Assembly (NCBI GenBank): GCA_964604825.1 | Contig: CAZSAL010000033.1 | Span: 1 to 30,898 of the forward strand | Source of the DNA: CAZSAL01 sp964604825 | GTDB taxonomy: Bacteria > Elusimicrobiota > Elusimicrobia > 2-01-FULL-59-12 | Reading direction: 5' to 3' | Length of the DNA: 30,898 bases | Shown here: piece by piece, positions 7,412-15,238 of the stretch | How positions within the stretch are numbered: the stretch's first letter is position 1 | Layout of the letters: each line of letters opens with the position of its first letter | Made by a program: the position numbers and the translations under genes | The notes under the pieces: generated by a model | Told to the model about the DNA's origin: nothing | What the model saw: the letters and a program-made list of their open reading frames with translations, nothing else | Databases searched by the model: none

Positions 7412-8313
7412 CAGGCCTTCAAGGCCAGCCTTATCTTGACCGGCCCGGGCACCCGTATTCGTTCCCCGAAAACGTTATAGTTCCGTTTCTCAATCCTGTT
7501 GAGCACTTCTCTGTAAACGGCAGCCATAATTTCCGCGGCGCGCAAATCCGGGAGTTCTGCTTTCGTCGGCAGACGTTTTGCCTCGTTATAACAGGTTTTT
7601 GCCCGGTCTGCTTCGAAGGCCATTAAACGACGGAAGTTGTCCATCGGACTGCCGTCATCCCCGCATGTCGTAAGCGGGGATCCAGAGACCTTTTTAGTAG
7701 CTTCCTGGATTCCCGCTTTCGCGAGAATGACGCCCTGAGACAAAATCCAATCTTCCGCAACTCCAAATTTTTGCAGATCTTCCTGCGGAATATAAATTCT
7801 TCCCCTCTCAGCATCCGTTCTCACATCTCTCAGAATATTGGTCAGCTGAAAAGCAAGCCCAAGCTGAACCGCGTACGTTTTCAGCCTTTCAGAACGGTAA
7901 CCGAAAATCTCCACACATAAGAGACCTACCTCTCCGGCAACGTGATAACAATATCTGGACAGCGCATCAAAAGACGGGTATCGATTGGCCTGCAAATCCA
8001 TCGCGACGCCGTCCAATATGCCGTCGAAATAGGCCCTGCTTAAATTAAATTTCTCAATCGAATCGCGCAGAGATCTTGTCAATGGAAGAGATGGATTCCC
8101 GGCGAAAGTATTTTCAATTTCCCGGCGCCAGCGCGCCACTTCTTCTTCCGGATTATTTACTCCCGGAGCATCCACGGCATCGTCAACCTGGCGGCAAAAC
8201 GCATACAGAGAGATCAATGCCTCACGCTTGGGGCGGGGCAGGGCAAAAAAAGAAAAATAAAAATTACTGCCGCTGTGGCGGGCTATTTCGCCGGCGGAAG
8301 TCTGGTCATTCAT
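7396..8313 (-). CDS. hpnD: Presqualene diphosphate synthase HpnD with repeat insertion
   Basis: A trans-isoprenyl diphosphate synthase of the squalene/phytoene synthase family, 305 residues, joining two farnesyl diphosphates to presqualene diphosphate. The first Asp-rich motif is VDDAVD (in FCRQVDDAVDAPG); the second is NILRDVRTDAERGRIYIPQED. Between this motif and the conserved NFRRLMAFEADRAKTCYNEA there are about 27 extra residues beginning GVILAKAGIQ, which is the translated form of a well-known dispersed repeat. It sits where the family has a variable loop. The gene overlaps hpnE downstream and lies 16 bases after hpnC. Confidence 0.93.
   Translation of the reverse strand: MNDQTSAGEIARHSGSNFYFSFFALPRPKREALISLYAFCRQVDDAVDAPGVNNPEEEVARWRREIENTFAGNPSLPLTRSLRDSIEKFNLSRAYFDGILDGVAMDLQANRYPSFDALSRYCYHVAGEVGLLCVEIFGYRSERLKTYAVQLGLAFQLTNILRDVRTDAERGRIYIPQEDLQKFGVAEDWILSQGVILAKAGIQEATKKVSGSPLTTCGDDGSPMDNFRRLMAFEADRAKTCYNEAKRLPTKAELPDLRAAEIMAAVYREVLNRIEKRNYNVFGERIRVPGPVKIRLALKAWWDCR
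7653..7732. repeat. CVIPAKAGIQ-type dispersed repeat inserted in hpnD
   Basis: An 80-base element bounded by CGTCAT (7653-7658) and ATGACG (7727-7732) in inverted orientation, with the internal blocks CCCCGCatgtcgtaaGCGGGG and TTCCCGCTTTCGCGAGAA. When translated in one frame such elements give the familiar VILAKAGIQ; in another they give SRKRESR and DPRLRHAGM. The copy is complete and keeps the hpnD frame open. Confidence 0.85.
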
Positions 8314-8329
8314 AAATTAAAAAAGGAAT

Positions 8330-9238
8330 CTAAAGTACTGCCTTAACAAATAATCGCGCCCAATCGAGCTTCGTAACTGAGGGACGCTTATGGAAAACAT
8401 CATACTGGGCTGCTTCAATCTTATCCAGTATGCAGTATCCTCCCAGCCAGGTCATGCGTAATTCCAGACGAAGCCGGCCGCGCACGCACGCGGGCAATGA
8501 TTTACCACCTTCAAAAAGTTTTCGAGCCCGTTCCACCTCAAAAGCCATTAAATTACGGAAATTGCCGTCAATTACATGTTCAAAAAGCGAAGCTTCCAAT
8601 ACTGCGAAACGCTTAAGATCCTCCTGCGGCAAATAAATACGGTTCTTTCCCAGATCAATCGCTGCATCCTGCCAGTGATTAGCCAACTGCAGGGCGGTGC
8701 AGATTGAATCCGACAATTTATTCAGCTTTTCATCCCTGTATCCGAACAACGCCAGTATAAGACGGCCTACAGGATTAGCGGAATAGCGGCAATATCGTTC
8801 CAGCTCCCTGTAGTCAGCATACCGCCGCACGGTAACATCCATTTTAAAAGCCGTAAGAAGATCTTTCAGCAGCTGAACAGGCAATTGATGCTGCCGCAGA
8901 GTGCTTCGCAGAGCGATAAAAATGGGGTGCCGCGCCTCTCCTTTTTCGCAATCCGCCAGCATGGCTTCCCAGCTGCTGAGAAAGGCCAGCCGCTCAGCTT
9001 CGTCTCCAGGCATGCGGTTCTCGTCAGAAAAGTCATCGGCGGTACGCATAAACGCATAAAGGCTGTGAATCGCAGACTGGAGAGCGGCAGGCGCCAGGAA
9101 AGACCCAACCGGGAAGTTTTCATAATGGCTTTTAGTCAGCCGCTTGCAGAATGCGAAAGCTTCGTCTTCGGACCATGACCGCTCAAGCGGTCTGGCTATG
9201 TCCGGAGGCAGAATGAAAGAGGGCGCATTAAGAGGCAT
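8330..9238 (-). CDS. hpnC: Hydroxysqualene synthase HpnC
   Basis: A second squalene/phytoene-synthase-family protein, 302 residues, with the Asp-rich motifs RTADDFSDE and LANHWQDAAIDLGKNRIYLPQED. It opens with DEAFAFCKRLTKSHYENFPVGSFL, typical of HpnC. HpnC converts presqualene diphosphate to hydroxysqualene, between the HpnD and HpnE steps. Gene order hpnC, hpnD, hpnE on one transcript matches the known cluster. Its start is at the stop of the HAD gene (1-base overlap), suggesting coupling. No squalene-hopene cyclase is in this window. Confidence 0.92.
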   Translation of the reverse strand: MPLNAPSFILPPDIARPLERSWSEDEAFAFCKRLTKSHYENFPVGSFLAPAALQSAIHSLYAFMRTADDFSDENRMPGDEAERLAFLSSWEAMLADCEKGEARHPIFIALRSTLRQHQLPVQLLKDLLTAFKMDVTVRRYADYRELERYCRYSANPVGRLILALFGYRDEKLNKLSDSICTALQLANHWQDAAIDLGKNRIYLPQEDLKRFAVLEASLFEHVIDGNFRNLMAFEVERARKLFEGGKSLPACVRGRLRLELRMTWLGGYCILDKIEAAQYDVFHKRPSVTKLDWARLFVKAVL

Positions 9239-9921
9239 TAGAAAAGGTTTTCCAATACCGAGAACTCCAGCCCGACGAGGCTGTCTACCACGTGATCCGC
9301 ATTATGAAGCTGATCCGCTTCGAACGAGGTTGTTACTGCCAGCGACTTCATCCCCGCAGCTCCGGCTGCGGCGATTCCATGCAGCGAATCTTCAATGACC
9401 AGGCATTCCCCGGGGGTAATTTCCGGCGTTCCGTCCAGACGGACCCTGTTGAGCATGCCGAGCGCCTTCTGGAACGATTCCGGATCGGGCTTGCCTGCGG
9501 TAACGTCGTCGGCGCTGACCACCGCGGAAAAACAATGATGGACATTAGCCTTCTTCAGAATAAATTCGATCTCCAGACGGCGCGCGCCGGAAGCCAGGCC
9601 AAGGGAGTATTTTTGTTCCGCTTTTTTTACAAATGCTTCAACGCCCGGATAAATTGTCAGCTTCGTCCGCATCAACTCGGAAAAAGCACGCCCTTTCCTC
9701 TCAATCAGGCTTCGAAGGGAAGCGCCGTCCATGGGACGGTTGTTTTCCCGGAATATGCGCTCAAAACAGCCCCGATCATCGAACGCCAGATAGCGGTCAT
9801 AATAATCATCGTCTGAGAGGTGAATGCCTTCTTCTTTCAATACCTTCTGAAAGGCGAACATATGCAGAGGTTCGCTGTCGCAAATAACCCCATCCATGTC
9901 GAAAATAATCGCTCTTAACAT
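9238..9921 (-). CDS. HAD-superfamily phosphatase/phosphomutase (beta-PGM-like)
   Basis: A protein of 227 residues. HAD motif I is FDMDGVICDSEP (nucleophile Asp 9 and acid-base Asp 11). The cap region follows (residues about 15-95), then motif II-III KYSLGLASGARR and VVSADDVTAGKPDPESF with the conserved Lys-Pro-Asp, and motif IV ECLVIEDSLHGIAAAGAAGM. This arrangement is the beta-phosphoglucomutase/phosphatase subfamily (similar to YcjU, GPH and related). Substrate cannot be told from sequence. It overlaps the GDPD gene by 7 bases and hpnC by 1, so it belongs to the same transcript, but a link to hopanoids is not implied. Confidence 0.85.
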   Translation of the reverse strand: MLRAIIFDMDGVICDSEPLHMFAFQKVLKEEGIHLSDDDYYDRYLAFDDRGCFERIFRENNRPMDGASLRSLIERKGRAFSELMRTKLTIYPGVEAFVKKAEQKYSLGLASGARRLEIEFILKKANVHHCFSAVVSADDVTAGKPDPESFQKALGMLNRVRLDGTPEITPGECLVIEDSLHGIAAAGAAGMKSLAVTTSFEADQLHNADHVVDSLVGLEFSVLENLF

Positions 9922-10682
9922 ACCAAGGATCGCAGCCTGTCCGGATAATTAGTCGCGATCGCGTCAATACCGCAGGCCAGAAGGCGCTTCATCTCAATTT
10001 TGGTATTGGCCGTCCAGGTAGATACCGCCAGGCCTGCCTTATGCGCCGCAACAATGCCGCGTGACGTTACGCAGGATTTGCGCGGGAAAATCGCATGGGC
10101 GCCGATATCGCAGGCCTGTTTGATCCGCTGCTCGTCCTTCTCATCGGAATAAAGAAGACCCGTAGACAAATTCTTTTGTGAAGAACGAACCTCCTGCAGG
10201 GCCACCGCGTCAAATGAAATTACCATCGTCCGATCTTCACATTTTGCTTTTTCCATTATCCGGACGGCCGCATCAGCCAGTATTCCTGCGGTCCCTTTTG
10301 CCGTTTTTAATTCGACAATGAAACCGACGGGGCGGTTTTGCGATGTCTTTCGCAAGGCAAAAAAAGGGAAAACTTCAGATAGAAGCGGGACTTTCTCGTC
10401 CTTGAACTCGGCGCTGTACCAGGCTCCGGCATTCAATGACTTAATTTTTTTGCAGGAAAGTTCGCCGACCAGACCCTGCCCGTCGGTAGTACGGTCAACG
10501 GAAGCGTCGTGCATCACTATCACTGCCCCGTCCCTGGAGAGCTGAACATCAAGTTCAATGCAGTCCGCACCGCGGCGAATGGCTTCTTCAAAAGAGGCCA
10601 GGGTATTTTCCGGAGCATACCCCATGGCGCCGCGATGTCCAATAATCAGGCAGGATGTTTTTTGAGGCCAGAGATTGAACAT
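9915..10682 (-). CDS. Glycerophosphodiester phosphodiesterase
   Basis: A protein of 255 residues with the GDPD signature: IGHRGAMGYAPENTLASF (catalytic His and Arg), then CIELDVQLSRDGAVIVMHD (metal-binding Glu and Asp, catalytic second His) and VDRTTDGQG. The C-terminal DAIATNYPDRL is also typical (UgpQ-like). No signal peptide is seen, so it is likely cytoplasmic and releases glycerol-3-phosphate from glycerophosphodiesters. It is the first gene of the minus-strand run. Only 7 bases separate its ATG from an 11-base copy of the tRNA-Met 3' end, so an ancestral promoter may have been displaced. Confidence 0.9.
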   Translation of the reverse strand: MFNLWPQKTSCLIIGHRGAMGYAPENTLASFEEAIRRGADCIELDVQLSRDGAVIVMHDASVDRTTDGQGLVGELSCKKIKSLNAGAWYSAEFKDEKVPLLSEVFPFFALRKTSQNRPVGFIVELKTAKGTAGILADAAVRIMEKAKCEDRTMVISFDAVALQEVRSSQKNLSTGLLYSDEKDEQRIKQACDIGAHAIFPRKSCVTSRGIVAAHKAGLAVSTWTANTKIEMKRLLACGIDAIATNYPDRLRSLVC

Positions 10683-10689
10683 AAAAATA

Positions 10690-10700
10690 TAGCGGGGGCC
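10690..10700 (-). repeat. Copy of the 3' end of tRNA-Met, candidate attachment site
   Basis: The 11 bases TAGCGGGGGCC are identical to the 3' end of the tRNA-Met gene at 17371-17381 and lie in the same orientation; the next 10 bases match at about half of the positions. This is what a site-specific integration into the 3' end of a tRNA leaves behind. The block between (10.7-17.4 kb) holds accessory genes on the opposite strand to the core operon. Confidence 0.45.
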
Positions 10701-11037
10701 CGACCTAGACTTAACAAATTATCCGTTCCCATCCCCGCCGAAATCAGTCCTTTCGTAACTTCACAATCATACATTTTGAGACGGCATTACGGCCACAATC
10801 GGGCCGCTGCCGCCGGAGTACATTCACGTTGAACACCAAGTCTTGCTCCTGAATTGCGCCCGGGTTATGCCAGATCGGTTCTAGAGAATTGTAAATCCAA
10901 AGGGGATAGGTCCAGGTGGGGCGGGAAACCCTGACTCGTCAAAATACCGACACCCCACAAAATAGGAACGCTAGGTGCGAATGGCGTTGAACCATTCATC
11001 CCTAGCGTCTATTGCGGGGGCACGAAATTACCCGCAG
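10701..11037. other. 337 bases without a gene
   Basis: I see no convincing ORF or RNA gene here. It contains the large imperfect hairpin at 10968-11008 and a second small one, GCGGGggcacgaaattaCCCGC, near 11013-11034. Both lie just past the end of the start-less minus-strand frame at 11038, where they could act as terminators. Confidence 0.4.
10968..11008. repeat. Large imperfect hairpin
   Basis: Arms of 17 bases (10968-10984 ACGCTAGGTGCGAATGG; 10992-11008 CCATTCATCCCTAGCGT) pair at 14 of 17 positions around a 7-base loop. No T-run follows on either strand. It could be a terminator, a REP-like element or a binding site. I compared it with integron attC sites and the conserved end boxes do not fit. 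Confidence 0.45.
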
Positions 11038-11253
11038 CTACGCGACCTGCGGCTGACTGGCTTCCTTGGCTGGCTCCCCAACAGTATGATCTGAAAAAAC
11101 CGTATACGCATTATCTAAACTCGTCATCGACTTTGAATCCAACGTGACGCCGAAATCCGACGTGGTAATTATCAGATGCCTGGGATCAAGCAAGAGCTTG
11201 GCAATACGGGGCGATATATTGGAAAATTGACCACATGAAGCAACACATTTTCG
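11038..11253 (-). pseudogene. Start-less ORF, possible 5'-truncated gene remnant
   Basis: An open frame of about 70 codons ends at a TAG (11038-11040). It reads naturally from ISPRIAKLLLDPRHLIITTSD to the C-terminus EPAKEASQPQVA. It has no good start: going upstream it meets a stop at about 11254, already inside the DUF4062 gene. This suggests the 3' part of a gene cut off when the plus-strand block arrived. I do not recognise the family. Confidence 0.3.
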
Positions 11254-12761
11254 TTAGCAGCGTGCAGAAGGAGTTGGCCGCCGAGCGGCGCGCACTGAAA
11301 GACTATGTCGAGGGCGACCCATTGCTGCGCCGATTCTTCGATGTGTTCCTGTTTGAGGATGTTCCGGCGGTTGATCGCCGGGCAGACGATGTTTATCTCG
11401 AACAGGTGGACCGTGCTTCCGTCTATGTGGGACTCTTCGGCAATGACTATGGCCGCGAGGACACGGAGGGCATTTCACCGACTGAACGGGAATTTGACCG
11501 TGCAACGAGCGCAACCAAGACACGCCTTATTTTCGTTAAGGGAGCTGACGACGCAAAACGTCACCCGAAAATGCAGGCTCTCGTCCGTAAGGCAGGGGAT
11601 CAGCTGATTCGTCGGCGCTTTCCCGGTGTGCCAGACCTGACAGCAAGTCTTTATGCAAGTTTGGTCGAATATCTGGAGCAGGCCGGTGCTTTGCATACCG
11701 GTCCTTTTGATGCCGCCGTTTGCCCCAGAGCCACACTGGATGACATCTCCCCGGAGAAAGTTCGCAGTTTCCTGCGCACCGCGCGGTACGAGCGGCAATT
11801 CCCGCTGTCAGAGGATACTCCCGTCGAAGCGGTTTTAGCCCATTTGGATCTTTTGGACCGAGGTCGACCCAGACATGCGGCCATTCTTCTTTTCGGTCGC
11901 GAACCTCAGCGGTTCCTGATCACATCGAAGGTGAAATGTCTTCACTTCCATGGCACCGAGGTTCGCAAGCCGATTCCTTCTTACCAGATTTATAAAGGGA
12001 CCGTATTTGAGATGGCCGATCAGGCGGTGGATTTTGTTTTATCCAAGATCGACCGGGCCATCGGCACCCGTGAGCACAGCATTCAAGCGCCGGAAACTTA
12101 TGAGCTTCCCGTACTCGCCGTGAAGGAAGCGATCGTCAATGCTGTGGCGCACCGGGATTACACCTCCAACGCCAGCGTTCAGGTCATGCTTTTTGCCGAC
12201 CGGCTGGAGGTCTGGAATCCAGGTCACCTTCCGCCTACACTCACCATGGAACGGCTGCGCCAGCCCCATGCATCCATCCCACACAACCCGCTCATCGCCG
12301 ACCCGCTGTATCTGGTACGCTATGTCGAGCAAGCCGGGACCGGCATTATTGACGCGATCGGACTTTGCCGCAAGGCCGGTCTGCCGGAACCTGAATTCCG
12401 CCAGGACGGAGGCCAGTTCGTGATAACGCTTTGGAGGGACTGGCTAACGGATAAAATTCTCGCAAATCTTAATCTCAACGAGCGGCAGAGACAGGCTATC
12501 GTTCACGTCAAAACGAGCGGGCGTATTTCGAATTCAGAATTCCAACAACTCTACGGTGTCGCCAAACCCACAGCTTCTCGCGATTTGGAGGAACTGCGGG
12601 AGAAAAAGATCCTCCAAAAGGTTGGAACAACCGGGAAGGGCACTTATTACACCCTGGTTCGTAAAGGGCTCATAAAGGGCTCAAAGGGCTCATCTCCGAC
12701 GGAAGCCGCAAAGGGCTCGCAAAGGGCTCCCACCAAGCGAAAGCCAAAGCGCAGTTCATGA
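11235..12761 (+). CDS. DUF4062 - GHKL ATPase - winged helix protein
   Basis: A protein of 508 residues in three parts. Residues 1-105 are a DUF4062 domain (begins KQHIFVSSVQKEL; VDRASVYVGLFGNDYG), a Rossmann-like module common in bacterial conflict proteins. Residues about 200-400 resemble the HATPase_c_4 module of RecG-like/AlbA_2 regulators: KEAIVNAVAHRDY (E298, N302), DRLEVWNPG (322-330) and GTGI (368-371). Residues about 410-475 look like a winged helix (SEFQQLYGVAKPTASRDLEEL), suggesting DNA binding. The last 35 residues are low-complexity Lys-Gly-Ser from a nine-base DNA repeat. The gene is 23 bases upstream of the TOTE-type gene, so an operon is likely and it could be its sensor or regulator. 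The role is inference; domains are read from motifs. Confidence 0.82.
   Translation: MKQHIFVSSVQKELAAERRALKDYVEGDPLLRRFFDVFLFEDVPAVDRRADDVYLEQVDRASVYVGLFGNDYGREDTEGISPTEREFDRATSATKTRLIFVKGADDAKRHPKMQALVRKAGDQLIRRRFPGVPDLTASLYASLVEYLEQAGALHTGPFDAAVCPRATLDDISPEKVRSFLRTARYERQFPLSEDTPVEAVLAHLDLLDRGRPRHAAILLFGREPQRFLITSKVKCLHFHGTEVRKPIPSYQIYKGTVFEMADQAVDFVLSKIDRAIGTREHSIQAPETYELPVLAVKEAIVNAVAHRDYTSNASVQVMLFADRLEVWNPGHLPPTLTMERLRQPHASIPHNPLIADPLYLVRYVEQAGTGIIDAIGLCRKAGLPEPEFRQDGGQFVITLWRDWLTDKILANLNLNERQRQAIVHVKTSGRISNSEFQQLYGVAKPTASRDLEELREKKILQKVGTTGKGTYYTLVRKGLIKGSKGSSPTEAAKGSQRAPTKRKPKRSS
12663..12729 (+). repeat. Five copies of AAAGGGCTC at the end of the DUF4062 gene
   Basis: Exact copies start at 12663, 12674, 12683, 12710 and 12721. 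They encode the Lys-Gly-Ser rich tail. Copy number could vary by slippage. Confidence 0.85.
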
Positions 12762-12784
12762 TGATCAGGCAAGCATTGTGATTT

Positions 12785-15127
12785 ATGGATCCCACTCCGG
12801 AAGATCTCCAACAGGAATTAGAACGGTTGCGCCGGGAGAACGAAGAGCTTAAGAAAAAACTGGGAGAATCCGTTCCTCCGGCCCCAATAGCGCCACAACC
12901 ACCGCAGCAGCTTTCCATTCCATCAGCCGATTTCGACCACATCGAAAGCGCTGCTTCAGCCGTTGCAAATAACTCGCCGACAGATCAAAAGGTCAAACTT
13001 TTCCGCAGCCTCTTTCGGAGCCGCGACGATGTCTATGCCGAGCGATGGGAGAGCGACTATTCCGGGAAGAAGGGCTATTCCCCAGCCTGCGAGAACAAGT
13101 GGGATGCGCTAAAGAACAAGGAACCTCGGAAATACCTGCCCCTTACCGATCAGGTCATTCTGGATCATCTCTCCGGCGCAAAGACTATCGGCGTTTATCC
13201 GTTGCTCAAAGATAACCGGTGCTGTTTTCTGGCCTGCGATTTCGACGGCCAGGGTTGGAAGCTCGACGCGCTCGCCTACCTGGAAGTTTGTGCACGCTAC
13301 GGCGTGCCCGCTTACTTGGAGCGCTCCCGCTCCGGCGACGGAGGCCATGCCTGGATTTTCTTCAGCGCTCCAGTCAAAGCGGAGACAGCGCGGCAACTCG
13401 GCATGCGCCTGTTGAGACAAGTTATGGAATCGCGTGCGGAAATGGACCTGGCCAGCTACGACCGCGTCTTTCCCAGCCAGGACTTCACGCCGCGCGGTGG
13501 TTTCGGGAATCTGATTGCCCTCCCACTCCAAAAGAGATGCCGACCGCTGGGGAATTCGGAGTTCGTCGATCCGGCGAGCCCCGAGCTGAAATCCTGGCCG
13601 GACCAATGGGCGTTCCTCAGCCGGGTCAAGCGTATCGCTCAGAATGAATTGAACGGGATTTTGCTCCGGGTTCCGCTGATCAGTGTCGGACTGGAAACGG
13701 CGCTCACCGCCGCCTTGCCTTCGGCGTCCCAGCGGTTGCCTGCGCCCGAGCATGTGCGCGGCAGTATCCGGTCCATGCTCAGCATCGAGAAATCCGGTAT
13801 TCCTCCCTGGCTCCTGTCCCGGCTGAAGCATCTCGCCTCAATCTGGAACCCGGTTTTCTTTGAACGGCAAAGAAAGCGCTTTTCGACTTACAACATCCCG
13901 CCGATGATCCGCTGTTACGAGGAGGACATGAGCCACCTGCATCTCCCACGGGGTACCCGCGAAGAAGTGGAAACACTGTTCAAGGAAGTCGGGGCTCGTT
14001 TGGAGATCGAAGATCTACGGCTTACTCTGCCACCCCTGTCGCTGGAGTTTCACGGCCGACTGAATGACGACCAGGCCCATGCTATGCAGACGATGCTTTC
14101 TCAGGATATCGGGGCTCTGGTGGCGCCTCCCGGCGCAGGAAAGACGGTGATGGGCTGCTATGCGATCGCACAGCGAAATGTTCCAACCCTTGTTCTGTCA
14201 CACCGAAAGCCGATTCTGGAGCAATGGCGCCGACAGCTTATGGAATTCCTGAAGTTGGAATCGTCACAAATCGGCCAGATGGGTGGTGGAAGGGACCGCC
14301 AGACCGGAATTGTAGACCTCGGGATGCTGCAAAGTCTGGAGGGTAAGCCGCCTGCCGAACTGGATGCCTTCTTCTCCCGGTACGGTTTCGTTGTGATCGA
14401 CGAATGCCACCACATTCCCGCGGTGACGTTCGAAGCCTCTCTCAAGCGGGTGCCCGCCCGGTTCATCCTGGGCCTGACCGCCACCCCGCACCGGAGCGAC
14501 GGCCTTCATGACATCATGCCGATGCAATGCGGCCCGATCCGCTACCGGATGGTGGCGGAAGACAGCGGCATCCCGCGCCAACTCATCGTCCGCGAAACCC
14601 CAATGCCGCCGCTGGCCCCTGAGCTGTCGATCCAGGACGTCTTCAAGGCCATGTCCATGGAAGACGGGCGAAACCAATTCATCATAGAAGATGTTCTTCA
14701 GGCTCTTTCACAGGAGCGCAGATGCTTGATCTTGAGCCAACGGAAGGAGCACTGTCGCCTACTGGCAGACGGTTTGAGGCAGAAGGGGAAATCTCCCTTT
14801 CTTTTGAGCGGCGCGGTTGGCAAAAAGGAACGCACTGCCATCGTGAAGGAGATCAAAGATCAGCCGCAGGACACCGAGCTGGTGATCATCGCCACTGGCC
14901 AGTATCTGGGAGAAGGATTCGACTGCCCTCAGGTCGATACATTGTTTCTGGTTTTCCCCGTTGCCTTTCGCGGCAAACTTATCCAATATGTCGGTCGGAT
15001 TCTACGCAAACATGAGAATAAGCCCAGCGTTATCGTCTATGATTACCTCGACAAGCAGGTGCCGGTTCTTAATGCCATGTTTTTCCGCAGGGTAAAGGTT
15101 TACAAAACGATGAAGTTTCTAATTTAG
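12785..15127 (+). CDS. TOTE-type archaeo-eukaryotic primase fused to DEAD/DEAH helicase
   Basis: A protein of 780 residues. Residues 5-27 form a leucine-rich coiled coil (LQQELERLRRENEELKKKL). Residues about 65-290 match the archaeo-eukaryotic primase domain of TOTE conflict systems: FLACDFDG (acidic pair D152, D154), the SRSGDGGHAWIFF motif with H188, and FPSQD...GGFGNLIALPLQ. Residues 420-780 are a superfamily 2 helicase: Walker A APPGAGKT (447-454), DECHH (539-543), LTATPHRSDG, and the late motif QYVGRILRKH. Such proteins are thought to act on invading nucleic acid in mobile defence modules. All key residues seen are intact and the C-terminus looks natural. I see no separate nuclease domain. 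Confidence 0.87.
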   Translation: MDPTPEDLQQELERLRRENEELKKKLGESVPPAPIAPQPPQQLSIPSADFDHIESAASAVANNSPTDQKVKLFRSLFRSRDDVYAERWESDYSGKKGYSPACENKWDALKNKEPRKYLPLTDQVILDHLSGAKTIGVYPLLKDNRCCFLACDFDGQGWKLDALAYLEVCARYGVPAYLERSRSGDGGHAWIFFSAPVKAETARQLGMRLLRQVMESRAEMDLASYDRVFPSQDFTPRGGFGNLIALPLQKRCRPLGNSEFVDPASPELKSWPDQWAFLSRVKRIAQNELNGILLRVPLISVGLETALTAALPSASQRLPAPEHVRGSIRSMLSIEKSGIPPWLLSRLKHLASIWNPVFFERQRKRFSTYNIPPMIRCYEEDMSHLHLPRGTREEVETLFKEVGARLEIEDLRLTLPPLSLEFHGRLNDDQAHAMQTMLSQDIGALVAPPGAGKTVMGCYAIAQRNVPTLVLSHRKPILEQWRRQLMEFLKLESSQIGQMGGGRDRQTGIVDLGMLQSLEGKPPAELDAFFSRYGFVVIDECHHIPAVTFEASLKRVPARFILGLTATPHRSDGLHDIMPMQCGPIRYRMVAEDSGIPRQLIVRETPMPPLAPELSIQDVFKAMSMEDGRNQFIIEDVLQALSQERRCLILSQRKEHCRLLADGLRQKGKSPFLLSGAVGKKERTAIVKEIKDQPQDTELVIIATGQYLGEGFDCPQVDTLFLVFPVAFRGKLIQYVGRILRKHENKPSVIVYDYLDKQVPVLNAMFFRRVKVYKTMKFLI

Positions 15128-15150
15128 CAACGTACTCCTCCTTTTATCAA

Positions 15151-15206
15151 AACGGTATTGAAATTTGGATGGAATAACGGTATATTAGTTATGCAGTAAA
15201 TGCCGT
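15151..15206 (+). promoter_or_regulatory. AbiE promoter with repeated operator-like boxes
   Basis: TTGAAA (15158-15163), 17 bases, TATATT (15181-15186) is a near-consensus sigma-70 promoter directly before abiEi. AACGGTAT occurs at 15151-15158 and again at 15176-15183, overlapping the -35 and -10 boxes, and an inverted near-copy ATGCCGTT starts at 15200. AbiEi antitoxins are known to repress their own promoters by binding repeats; these boxes are the natural candidates. Confidence 0.6.
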
Positions 15207-15238
15207 TAGTTGAGATGTACGGAAGGTTTGATATACCC

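Noticed and set aside
10968..11008. Integron attC site
   Set aside because: The hairpin is long enough, but the conserved outer boxes (RYYYAAC and GTTRRRY) are not present in the right places and no integron integrase is near.
10701..11234. Possible tmRNA or other structured RNA in the gap before the DUF4062 gene
   Set aside because: I looked for a tmRNA-type tag and a tRNA-like acceptor on the minus strand. The frame ending ...QVA is not a tag peptide and no matching acceptor stem or T arm is present.
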